A DNA stretch of 13,012 bases from CALARM01 sp964431735 (GTDB lineage: Bacteria > Vulcanimicrobiota > SpSt-956 > JAKJGF01): the NCBI GenBank assembly GCA_964431735.1, contig CAYSLJ010000191.1, forward strand, positions 1 through 13,012, given 5' to 3'. The translations under genes and the position numbers were made by a program. Of this stretch, positions 1 through 5,691 are shown piece by piece; within the stretch, counting starts at the first letter, position 1; each line of letters begins with the position of its first letter. A model generated the notes under the pieces. The model saw only the letters and a list, made by a program, of their open reading frames with translations. It ran no database searches and was not told the DNA's origin.

Positions 1-75
1 ATTAAAAGAGAGTTGTAAATGATATAGATGCAAAATATTAACAGTCTGTAAAACCAGTTTACCATATCATATCGC

Positions 76-89
76 GACTCACAACTCAC
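76..89 (-). repeat. Two-unit heptad repeat at the end of the HD-GYP gene (array A)
   Basis: On the minus strand two consecutive 7-bp units, GTGAGTT and GTGAGTC, begin inside the last codons of the HD-GYP gene. The first TGA (86-88) is the gene's own stop codon and the second (79-81) lies 7 bp further on in another frame. It belongs to the same GTGA-type heptad family seen at 7249-7290, 7351-7408 and 12610-12630. With only two units this copy would not be convincing alone; the other arrays support it. Confidence 0.5.
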
Positions 90-1258
90 TTTTCTACGTG
101 AAACTCTTCTATATCTTTAAACTGTTCTTTTATTGCTATAAAACGATCTTCTACATTAAGGAAAGCAATAATGACATCTTCGTCAAATTGAGTTCCCCGT
201 CCTTCAAGTATAATTGATTTTGCCTCATCATGGGACATTTTTTTACGGTACACTCTGTCTGATGTGAGGGCATCATATACGTCGGCTACGGCAACTATTC
301 TTGCCGCAAGCGGTATTTCTTCACCTTTGAGTTTTGCAGGATAGCCATTACCGTCCCATCTTTCGTGATGATAATAAGCTATTTCCTTTCCCATACTCAG
401 GAAACTTGTTTCGCCGTTACTTTCTTTTTGTAACATTTCTTCTGTTTCTTTAAGTGCATTTCCGCCTATAATAGTATGAGTTTCTATGATAGCTCTTTCG
501 TATGGTTCCAGCTTCCCCGGTTTGAGCAAAACTGAATCAGGTACTCCTACTTTCCCTACATCATGGAGTGCGCTTGACGTATAAATATCATTTATAAAAT
601 TTTCGTCAATTTTATCTTTAAATTTTTCCTGATTTTTTATTTCAATAGCAATGAGTTTTGCATAATACTGCATTCTCTTTATATGGGCTCCTGTATCAGG
701 ATCTCTGCTTTCTGCAAGCTTTGAAAGACCATGAATGGCCATTTCCTGCGTTTTTTGCAGATGTATATTACTTTTTTCCAGTTCTTTATAAATTTTTTCC
801 AGATTTTTATTGGTAAGTTCCAGTTTTTCTTTTGAATATTTCAAATCTCTTATCATCTGGTTAAATGCTTCCGAAAAGGCTCCGAATTCCTCTGTAGTAT
901 TTATGTCAACCATGACGTCCATATTACCTTTCCTTATTTCATTTACCGCATACATTAGCCGGGATATTGGTCTGCAGATAGTATCTTTTATAAATGAAGA
1001 TATAATTATTATAATTATAGCTGTTATACCTGCAATTATAAGGGAAATCCACAGCTGTTCTTTTTCTATATCCAGTATATTTAATTTTGATAAAGGGAGT
1101 TCTGAAAGCCAGCTGTTATTTCTTAGAAAAGCTCTGTTTTTTTCATATTGTAAGAAGCTTGTAATAGATATGGAAAGAAGGTTGATAAAGAGAAAGGAAA
1201 ATATAAGCTTATTGGAAATAGACCAGTTTTTAAATTTAATTTTGTTCCACAGGTTCAT
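86..1258 (-). CDS. Membrane-anchored HD-GYP domain protein (HAMP plus HD-GYP), probable cyclic-di-GMP phosphodiesterase
   Basis: HD-GYP enzymes hydrolyse the second messenger cyclic di-GMP using a metal centre. The 390-residue protein has two membrane segments (about 18-37 and 70-92) enclosing only about 30 extracytoplasmic residues, a HAMP linker (about 93-145), a coiled coil (about 140-175) and a C-terminal HD-GYP domain (about 178-375). Visible motifs are RDPDTGAH (185-192), the HD pair H232-D233 in HDVGKVGVP, HHE (297-299), WDGNGYP (301-307) and DVYDAL (326-331), so the domain looks catalytically intact. There is no receiver, PAS or GGDEF domain. With so short an outer loop it may sense the membrane or a partner protein. 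The start ATG at 1258-1256 has only a weak GGTGG-type ribosome site. The gene is transcribed away from its neighbours, and its stop codon lies in a heptad repeat. Family assignment is secure; the signal is unknown. Confidence 0.95.
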   Translation of the reverse strand: MNLWNKIKFKNWSISNKLIFSFLFINLLSISITSFLQYEKNRAFLRNNSWLSELPLSKLNILDIEKEQLWISLIIAGITAIIIIIISSFIKDTICRPISRLMYAVNEIRKGNMDVMVDINTTEEFGAFSEAFNQMIRDLKYSKEKLELTNKNLEKIYKELEKSNIHLQKTQEMAIHGLSKLAESRDPDTGAHIKRMQYYAKLIAIEIKNQEKFKDKIDENFINDIYTSSALHDVGKVGVPDSVLLKPGKLEPYERAIIETHTIIGGNALKETEEMLQKESNGETSFLSMGKEIAYYHHERWDGNGYPAKLKGEEIPLAARIVAVADVYDALTSDRVYRKKMSHDEAKSIILEGRGTQFDEDVIIAFLNVEDRFIAIKEQFKDIEEFHVEK

Positions 1259-1330
1259 TAATAAACCACCATTTATGACATTTATATCAATTATGAAGTG
1301 CCCTGGCCAGTAAAAGCAAGGAAATTATAA

Positions 1331-1347
1331 AAAAGTGCAAAAGTATA
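1331..1347 (+). repeat. 17-bp repeated motif, copy 1
   Basis: The sequence AAAAGTGCAAAAGTATA here is identical to 3857-3873, and 12 bp of it recur inverted at 3797-3808. It sits between the HD-GYP start and its putative promoter, around the expected transcription start. A DNA-binding site shared by two operons is one reading; a remnant of a small dispersed repeat is another. Confidence 0.6.
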
Positions 1348-1376
1348 ATTATAAAAGTTACCTGATTACAGGTTAA
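1348..1376 (-). promoter_or_regulatory. Candidate sigma-70 promoter for the HD-GYP gene
   Basis: Read on the minus strand there is a perfect TATAAT (1353-1348), and 17 bp upstream a TTAACC (1376-1371) that matches the -35 consensus at 4 of 6 positions. Transcription would begin near 1341, giving a leader of roughly 80 nt. The -35 match is only moderate. Confidence 0.45.
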
Positions 1377-1433
1377 TATTATATATTATACTATACTATT
1401 TATTTAAACTCAAGTGAAACCTTGTCATACTTA

Positions 1434-1462
1434 TTGACTTTCTTTGTTACTTCTGCTATATT
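1434..1462 (+). promoter_or_regulatory. Candidate sigma-70 promoter with extended -10 for the gene at 1549
   Basis: TTGACT (1434-1439) and TATATT (1457-1462) are separated by exactly 17 bp, and TGC directly precedes the -10, forming an extended -10 element. Each hexamer matches consensus at 5 of 6 positions. This is the best vegetative promoter match I see in the window. It predicts a leader of about 80 nt before the start codon at 1549. Confidence 0.65.
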
Positions 1463-1548
1463 TTTATGAGACTATTGTAGTGTTTTTTTCTTTATTTTCT
1501 CAAAAAGGAGATTGTGGTAATAAATTTTCTCCATGATTATATTATTTT

Positions 1549-2250
1549 ATGATATTGAAATATAAATTAGCAGTAGGTCAATCTTCTAAATATAAAACTA
1601 TAGTCCAATCTTTGCGTGAAGCCAGAGAAGGTACTTATTATGAAAAACTTGACAGCAAAATGGAAATGACTATGACCCAGAATGTTGTAAAAGTTCATAG
1701 TAATGGAATAATGGAAATAAAGGTATCTATAGATTCCTCTTCTCTATGGAAAAATGGACAGCAAATTTCTATAAGTAACAAAGGTAAACTTTTTAATATG
1801 AAGATGGCTGATAACGGAGAAATAACGGAATCTTCTGTTACAGGCCCTCAGAGTCCTCCGTCCTTTCCGGAAAAGGACATTAATCCCGGCGATACATGGA
1901 GCAGTGAAAAAGAGATTTCTCTTCCTTCTCAACCGAAAGGTGCAATGTTAAAAACTTTATATAAATTCGAAGGATTGGAAAAATTTAATGGTTTTGATTG
2001 TGCTAAAATAATTGTAAATACTGAAGAAGTAAATTTTAATTTTGATGAAAATGTAACTCAGTCAATAGGAGGCCATGGTGTTACTTATTTTGCTTATGAA
2101 GAAGGGAAATTGATAAAGTCAGAAGTTAATACCTATACTAAAACGTCTCTTGCAGAAGCAGAAATAAAAGTAACTACCCGGGTTATAGTAAGCCATCTCG
2201 GACAGATAGAGGAAAAGACTGTAATGCAGGATTTTCTGTTTGCCCTGTAA
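1549..2250 (+). CDS. DUF6263-like all-beta protein of unknown function
   Basis: The 233-residue product is rich in alternating polar and hydrophobic residues and reads as almost entirely beta strands. Its layout resembles bacterial DUF6263-type proteins: an opening LKYKLAVGQSSKY block, a TMTQNV strand (41-46), a FPEKDINPGDTW turn (106-117), KFEGLEKFNGFDCAKI (139-154) and a GHGVTYFAYEEGKLIKSE hairpin (175-192). In that group the blocks take the form 'P-x-K-x-(V/I)-x-x-G-D-x-W' and 'G-x-x-x-x-x-(Y/F)-x-C-x-K-I'; I am recalling this rather than aligning it. No signal peptide or membrane segment is visible, so it appears cytoplasmic unless the true start lies elsewhere. The ATG at 1549 is the first usable start after an in-frame TGA at 1534, and no close Shine-Dalgarno is present. 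Function is unknown; a lipid- or ligand-binding barrel is only a guess. Confidence 0.8.
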   Translation: MILKYKLAVGQSSKYKTIVQSLREAREGTYYEKLDSKMEMTMTQNVVKVHSNGIMEIKVSIDSSSLWKNGQQISISNKGKLFNMKMADNGEITESSVTGPQSPPSFPEKDINPGDTWSSEKEISLPSQPKGAMLKTLYKFEGLEKFNGFDCAKIIVNTEEVNFNFDENVTQSIGGHGVTYFAYEEGKLIKSEVNTYTKTSLAEAEIKVTTRVIVSHLGQIEEKTVMQDFLFAL

Positions 2251-2286
2251 ATTGAGTAGATTTATTTATAATGAAAGTTTCGGTTC

Positions 2287-2295
2287 TGTTATAAT
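2287..2295 (+). promoter_or_regulatory. Candidate extended -10 element for the gene at 2402
   Basis: TGTTATAAT is a perfect extended -10 (TGn plus TATAAT) 107 bp before the start codon at 2402. No good -35 stands 17 bp upstream; that position carries another TATAAT (2267-2272). Extended -10 promoters can work without a strong -35. Confidence 0.4.
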
Positions 2296-2387
2296 GTTTT
2301 ATGTAAGCTTCTGTGGAACATTTATTCTATGATGTTTACATAATATTTTGTACTCTCTAAATTTTTTTTGAAGTTGAAAGAGAGAAC

Positions 2388-2399
2388 CTGTTTAAACAG
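2388..2399. promoter_or_regulatory. 12-bp perfect palindrome abutting the start codon at 2402
   Basis: CTGTTTAAACAG is a perfect palindrome without a spacer, ending 2 bp before the ATG. It occupies the position where a Shine-Dalgarno would be expected, and none is seen. It could be a protein-binding site or self-pairing RNA that limits initiation. Low complexity and the AT-rich background mean chance is also possible. Confidence 0.3.
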
Positions 2400-2401
2400 T
2401 T

Positions 2402-3025
2402 ATGGATGAAAATATAAGAACAATAGTGTTGGATGGTCTGTCTTCTTTATTTAAAGAAGGGGATTTTATTTCTCTGGCTCCATTGATGGATATATATCTT
2501 AAAGAGCCTGAAAAGATAATTAAAAGTACGCCTGCAGAATTAAATCTTACAGATGTACAGAGAGTAAATACTCTTAAAATAGCTGAAACGGTTGCTTTTG
2601 TAAATCTGTCTCTTAAAAATATACCGGTAGAAAAGCTTGTAATACCCTCTTTATTATCCTGCATAGAACTTTCTTTATGGGGGGAACAGCCGGAAGGTAA
2701 AGAAATAATTGCGTTGTCCTTCTGCAAATATCCTGTTTATGCCCTTCCCATATTTATAGATTTTTATTTTAAAACTTCATCTATACCTTCAAATTCCAAT
2801 GGAGAGGTTGAAAAGATAATTTATTCCATAAGAAAATTAATTTTTTCAAAAAAATATAAAGATATTTTTTTACATGTTCCGCAGGAAATAATAAGAAACC
2901 ATGCAGAAGAAGAATGGCTTATTTACAGACCAGGCAGGGGCAATAGATGGACAGGTATTACCAGTTTTATTTTATCCAGAGAAGAAGAAATAATAAAATC
3001 ATTGAAAAATTTAATGAATTTATAA
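2402..3025 (+). CDS. Hypothetical protein, mostly helical, unrecognised
   Basis: I do not recognise this 207-residue protein. It is predicted cytoplasmic, with no signal peptide. It alternates amphipathic helices, with a short hydrophobic stretch around ALSFCKYPVYALPIFIDFYF that is better read as a buried helix than a membrane span. The C-terminal part carries a distinctive basic/aromatic patch EEEWLIYRPGRGNRWTG. That patch could be a nucleic-acid or partner contact, which is inference only. The ATG at 2402 follows a palindrome and lacks a clear ribosome site. The next gene starts 77-89 bp downstream in the same direction with no terminator between them, so the two may be co-transcribed. Codon use resembles the neighbours. 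Confidence 0.75.
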   Translation: MDENIRTIVLDGLSSLFKEGDFISLAPLMDIYLKEPEKIIKSTPAELNLTDVQRVNTLKIAETVAFVNLSLKNIPVEKLVIPSLLSCIELSLWGEQPEGKEIIALSFCKYPVYALPIFIDFYFKTSSIPSNSNGEVEKIIYSIRKLIFSKKYKDIFLHVPQEIIRNHAEEEWLIYRPGRGNRWTGITSFILSREEEIIKSLKNLMNL

Positions 3026-3083
3026 AATAAATTTACCTGTAAGAAGGAAAGGGATAATAAGTGGAGAATTTCATTGTTTAGCT

Positions 3084-3099
3084 ATTTTTCGAGAAAAAT
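3084..3099 (+). other. Small hairpin just before the gene at 3115
   Basis: ATTTTT and AAAAAT pair around a CGAG loop 15 bp ahead of the preferred ATG. With only A-T pairs the hairpin is weak. It lies directly before the AGGTG ribosome site and could modulate its access. Confidence 0.25.
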
Positions 3100-3114
3100 C
3101 AGGTGTTTAAATTT

Positions 3115-3750
3115 ATGTATTTAAGAGATATTATTGAAAAGTATTATGATGCGTCACTGAAAAGTAATCATAAAATACATAGAGGTCTATGTAATAAAGT
3201 TATGAAAGAATATCCGGATCTTATTGATTTACTTGAAGAAACTGCCATAGAAATAGTCAGTAACAATGAATCGGAAATCCTTGATATTATAGAAGGTTGT
3301 GAAGATGTATTCGAACTGGAAGAAGAGATAAATGATTTCCTGGTATCAGAAATAGTAGCCTCTTATTTTACAGGTTTTATATGGCATTATGTGGTTCAGA
3401 ATAAGGAACAGATAGATGAAATGATTAAAAACGGAGCTTTTGATAATGAAGAGGTCTTAACAGAAGATGATTTTATAAAATATAATGTAGAAGTAGAGAG
3501 AATATTATTTGACGAAGATACTAATTTCAGTGAGAGAATTAAAGAACTTTCCGGAAAATACGGAATAGAATTTGAAGATGAACTGGACAGTGAAGGAGCA
3601 AAATTAACCAGAAGTGAGATCATTTTGAGTTATGCCATATCAGGAGAAGATTTCCCGGATTATATTGAGAATTTCCTGAAAAGAAAAAAACTTGATGATA
3701 TTCCGAAGCATAAAATAATAACTATGGCAAGGATGAATTTGATACCTTAA
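3115..3750 (+). CDS. Hypothetical acidic helical protein, unrecognised
   Basis: I do not recognise this protein of 211 residues from the ATG at 3115, or 215 from an in-frame GTG at 3103. I prefer 3115 because AGGTG (3101-3105) lies 9 bp upstream, a workable Shine-Dalgarno distance, and the GTG at 3103 would overlap that site. The product is strongly acidic, with runs such as EDVFELEEEINDFL and FEDELDSEG, and is almost all helix, with no membrane segment or signal peptide. The C-terminus turns basic (LKRKKLDDIPKHK). Acidic helical proteins of this size are often interaction partners, chaperones or antitoxin-like proteins, but nothing here identifies which. It probably shares a transcript with the gene at 2402. 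Confidence 0.75.
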   Translation: MYLRDIIEKYYDASLKSNHKIHRGLCNKVMKEYPDLIDLLEETAIEIVSNNESEILDIIEGCEDVFELEEEINDFLVSEIVASYFTGFIWHYVVQNKEQIDEMIKNGAFDNEEVLTEDDFIKYNVEVERILFDEDTNFSERIKELSGKYGIEFEDELDSEGAKLTRSEIILSYAISGEDFPDYIENFLKRKKLDDIPKHKIITMARMNLIP

Positions 3751-3795
3751 TTTCAATGTAAATGTACAGGAAGTTTTATTTTTGTTAAATGGTTA

Positions 3796-3874
3796 CTATA
3801 CTTTTGCAGAATTTTTTTTAAACCGTTACACCGTAGCGGGCATAGTGCTTTTTTTGAAAAGTGCAAAAGTATAG
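3796..3874. repeat. 13-bp perfect inverted repeat bracketing 53 bp
   Basis: CTATACTTTTGCA (3796-3808) and TGCAAAAGTATAG (3862-3874) are exact reverse complements. The right arm overlaps the second copy of the 17-bp motif seen at 1331-1347. The enclosed segment holds a run of eight T and a direct AGTGC repeat (3844-3848 and 3860-3864). The whole lies between the gene ending at 3750 and the kinase-like gene at 4011. It could be paired operator sites, an RNA stem, or a tiny terminal-inverted-repeat element, though I find no target-site duplication. Confidence 0.6.
3857..3873 (+). repeat. 17-bp repeated motif, copy 2
   Basis: This is identical to 1331-1347 over AAAAGTGCAAAAGTATA and forms the right arm of the inverted repeat 3796-3874. 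Both full copies are intergenic and lie upstream of a signalling gene. Confidence 0.6.
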
Positions 3875-3942
3875 ATTGTTATACAGTTTAATGTTGAGAG
3901 TTTATTGTTATTTTTACTCTAAATTTTAAACACTAAACAGTC

Positions 3943-3955
3943 CGCCTGAAAGGCG
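3943..3955 (+). other. Leader hairpin with CTGAAAG loop, upstream of the pseudokinase gene
   Basis: CGCCT and AGGCG form a 5-bp stem closing a GAA loop, 55 nt before the ATG at 4011. No T-run follows, so it is not a terminator. A hairpin of identical design but different stem bases stands at 8720-8732 ahead of another large gene. Confidence 0.4.
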
Positions 3956-3997
3956 TTAAGGATTATAATTGTATGAAGAATGTTTGCAAAAGCTAGT

Positions 3998-4003
3998 AGG
4001 AGG
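3998..4003 (+). promoter_or_regulatory. Strong Shine-Dalgarno fixing the start at 4011
   Basis: AGGAGG lies 7 bp before the ATG at 4011, an ideal spacing. It shows that the in-frame TTG at 3969 is not the true start. The encoded product then begins at MPVVCPKCG, immediately before a zinc ribbon. Confidence 0.85.
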
Positions 4004-4010
4004 AGAATGT

Positions 4011-5639
4011 ATGCCGGTAGTTTGTCCTAAATGTGGTACGAAAAATAAGCCAGATAGTGGAAAATGTTCTAAGTGTGGCATATCTTTGGTTAAAACTGTA
4101 AAAGCCGGTAGTCTTAAAGCTGGCACTGTAATAGGTAAAAGATATGTTGTAACGGGAACACTCCGGTCTGATGAACTGGAAGCTCTTTATAAAGGCAAAG
4201 ATAATCAAATGAAGGATCAATGTATGATTCATGAAATAATCGTACCTGAGACTTCTGCTGAAAAGCTCAGAGATGCTGCTATGAAATTTAAAAAAGAAGC
4301 CAGTTTACTGGCATCTATAGATCACCCCAATCTACTTAAAGTCAGAGAGTTTTTTGCCGGTAAAGGCCGATGCTATCTTGTAACAGATTATTTTGAAGGT
4401 GAGAGCCTGCTGTCACTTCTGAATAAAGAAGGTAAGGGTTTCCCTGAATTGAAAGTAATGGGGTGGGCTGCACAGATACTGGGTGCTCTCGGTGATCTTC
4501 ACAGGCATGAACCTGAAGTGTTATATATAGATCTGGAACCTGACAATATACTGGTAAGTGAAGCTGATGAGCAGATATTACTGTTAAATGCAGGGCTGAA
4601 AAGAAAAGTTCTGGGACAGGAGAAAGGTAAAGTAACTGCTATTACGTCGAGTTACCTTCCTCCCGAGTATTATAAAGGTTATGTTGCGGCTACTACAGAT
4701 TTATACGCTCTCGCTGCTACCATGCATCATCTTCTTACAGGAAAAAAGCCGACACCTTTTAAATTTGCTTCTATAAGAGAAGAAAGGCCGGAAGTATCAG
4801 TAGCTATTGATACTATTATAATGACAGCTCTGGATAAGAAACATACCAACAGATATCAGAATGCTCTGGATATGCTTCAGGCTTTTGCTGAAATAATTCA
4901 TACTCCCAAAAATATGGTTTTAATACCAGCCGGATCTTTCTGGATGGGCAGCAATACAGGTGAAGAAAATGAAAAGCCTGTTCATAAAGTTAATCTTAAC
5001 AGTTATTATATTGATAAATATCCTGTTACAAATGCAGAATTTGACAGATTTATCCAGGAATCAGGTTATAAAGGCAAAGGGGAATGGAAAAAATATTTTA
5101 CCAGAACTACAAAAAATCATCCTGTTGTGTCAGTTAACTGGTTTGAAGCAGCTGCCTATGCAGAATGGGCAGGTAAAAGACTCCCCAGTGAAGCAGAATG
5201 GGAGAAGGCAGCAAGAGGTAATGATATGAGAAAATATCCATGGGGAAATAAATGGGAAAAAAATAAATGTAATACTCCCGATCTTAATGATCCTGAAATA
5301 ATGAAAAAACGTGTTGATATATATGATGGTAAAGGTACTACTCCTGCAGGTTCTTTCCCTGACGGAGCCAGTCCCTACGGTGTCATGGATATGGCCGGAC
5401 AGGTATGGGAATGGTGTGCAGATTGGTACGATGAAAATTACTACAATAAGGTAGGGAAGACCTGTGATAATCCCAGAGGCCCCGAACTGGGCGAATACAG
5501 AGCTTTAAGAGGAGGTGCCTGGGGTAATCTTATGGGAGCCTGCAGATGCACATGTCGTTCTTACAGCCAGAAACCTGACTATATTAATTTTAATGTAGGT
5601 TTCAGATGTGTTAAAGATACGGAAAGTTATGCGACGTAA
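4011..5639 (+). CDS. Zinc-ribbon, serine/threonine pseudokinase and FGE-sulfatase (SUMF1) fusion protein
   Basis: The 542-residue protein has three parts. Residues 5-22 form a zinc ribbon (C5, C8, C19, C22). Residues about 45-290 follow the bacterial serine/threonine kinase fold, with the alphaC-type E96, the pattern LYIDLEPDNILV (171-182) and the tail ATTDLYALA. Several catalytic positions have changed: the glycine loop is unrecognisable, the ATP-binding lysine is H74, HRD reads YID (172-174), the catalytic-loop lysine is E176 and DFG reads NAG (193-195). It is therefore probably a pseudokinase that binds rather than phosphorylates. Residues 301-536 are a full FGE-sulfatase domain (NMVLIPAGSFWMGS, RLPSEAEWEKAARG, MAGQVWEWCADWY, RGGAWG, NVGFRC). 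True formylglycine-generating enzymes use a cysteine pair near RGGSW. Here only the second cysteine appears to align (C511), with C513 and C515 nearby, so FGE activity is doubtful. No membrane segment is seen. The last residues and stop fall in a heptad repeat. Confidence 0.92.
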   Translation: MPVVCPKCGTKNKPDSGKCSKCGISLVKTVKAGSLKAGTVIGKRYVVTGTLRSDELEALYKGKDNQMKDQCMIHEIIVPETSAEKLRDAAMKFKKEASLLASIDHPNLLKVREFFAGKGRCYLVTDYFEGESLLSLLNKEGKGFPELKVMGWAAQILGALGDLHRHEPEVLYIDLEPDNILVSEADEQILLLNAGLKRKVLGQEKGKVTAITSSYLPPEYYKGYVAATTDLYALAATMHHLLTGKKPTPFKFASIREERPEVSVAIDTIIMTALDKKHTNRYQNALDMLQAFAEIIHTPKNMVLIPAGSFWMGSNTGEENEKPVHKVNLNSYYIDKYPVTNAEFDRFIQESGYKGKGEWKKYFTRTTKNHPVVSVNWFEAAAYAEWAGKRLPSEAEWEKAARGNDMRKYPWGNKWEKNKCNTPDLNDPEIMKKRVDIYDGKGTTPAGSFPDGASPYGVMDMAGQVWEWCADWYDENYYNKVGKTCDNPRGPELGEYRALRGGAWGNLMGACRCTCRSYSQKPDYINFNVGFRCVKDTESYAT

Positions 5640-5656
5640 TGCGTAATGGGTAACAC
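5634..5656 (+). repeat. Heptad repeat with TAA stops at the end of the pseudokinase gene (array B1)
   Basis: Three tandem units, GTAATGC, GTAATGG and GTAACAC (5636-5656), carry TAA at 5637, 5644 and 5651, one in each reading frame. The first TAA is the stop codon of the upstream gene. A further related unit, GTTATGC (5626-5632), lies within the final codons, so the repeat reaches into coding sequence. Confidence 0.65.
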
Positions 5657-5662
5657 TATTAT

Positions 5663-5690
5663 CGCGTCACACGTCACGCGTCACGTATTA
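5663..5690 (-). repeat. Heptad repeat, TGACGCG-type on the minus strand (array B2)
   Basis: Plus-strand units CGCGTCA, CACGTCA, CGCGTCA and CGTATTA run without a gap to 1 bp before the ATG at 5692. On the minus strand they give TGA, TGA, TGA and TAA at 7-bp spacing, covering all frames. The array fills the place of the ribosome-binding site of the next gene. Confidence 0.75.
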
Positions 5691-5691
5691 T

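Larger units (their letters stand above)
1259..1548. other. Divergent intergenic region
   Basis: This 290-bp AT-rich region separates the minus-strand HD-GYP gene from the plus-strand gene at 1549. It holds a promoter candidate for each direction, one copy of a 17-bp motif repeated at 3857-3873, and a 5-bp inverted repeat (ACCTG/CAGGT, 1360-1373) lying within the spacer of the leftward promoter. No ORF in it looks like a gene. The AAGGAG at 1505-1510 is too far (38 bp) from the next start codon to serve it. That site can pair through GGAGA/TCTCC (1507-1511 with 1528-1532). Confidence 0.6.

Noticed and set aside
810..1313. 167-codon plus-strand frame opposite the HD-GYP gene
   Set aside because: It is the antisense of a strongly recognised coding region, and its translation shows no domain.
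1502..1535. AAGGAG at 1505 with ATG at 1533 as a start
   Set aside because: The ATG at 1533 opens only 10 codons before a stop and is out of frame with the gene at 1549.
2353..2384. CTCTCT/AGAGAG pairing with a T-run between
   Set aside because: Only six pairs close a 20-nt loop, the T-run is inside the loop, and low sequence complexity makes chance likely.
3796..3874. Inverted repeat as a rho-independent terminator or an insertion element
   Set aside because: The 53-nt loop and lack of a T-run after the stem argue against a terminator. No target duplication and no transposase gene support mobility, so I keep it only as a repeat.
3969..4010. Start of the pseudokinase gene at TTG 3969
   Set aside because: It lacks a ribosome site and would add 14 residues ahead of the zinc ribbon. 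The ATG at 4011 has AGGAGG at 7 bp.
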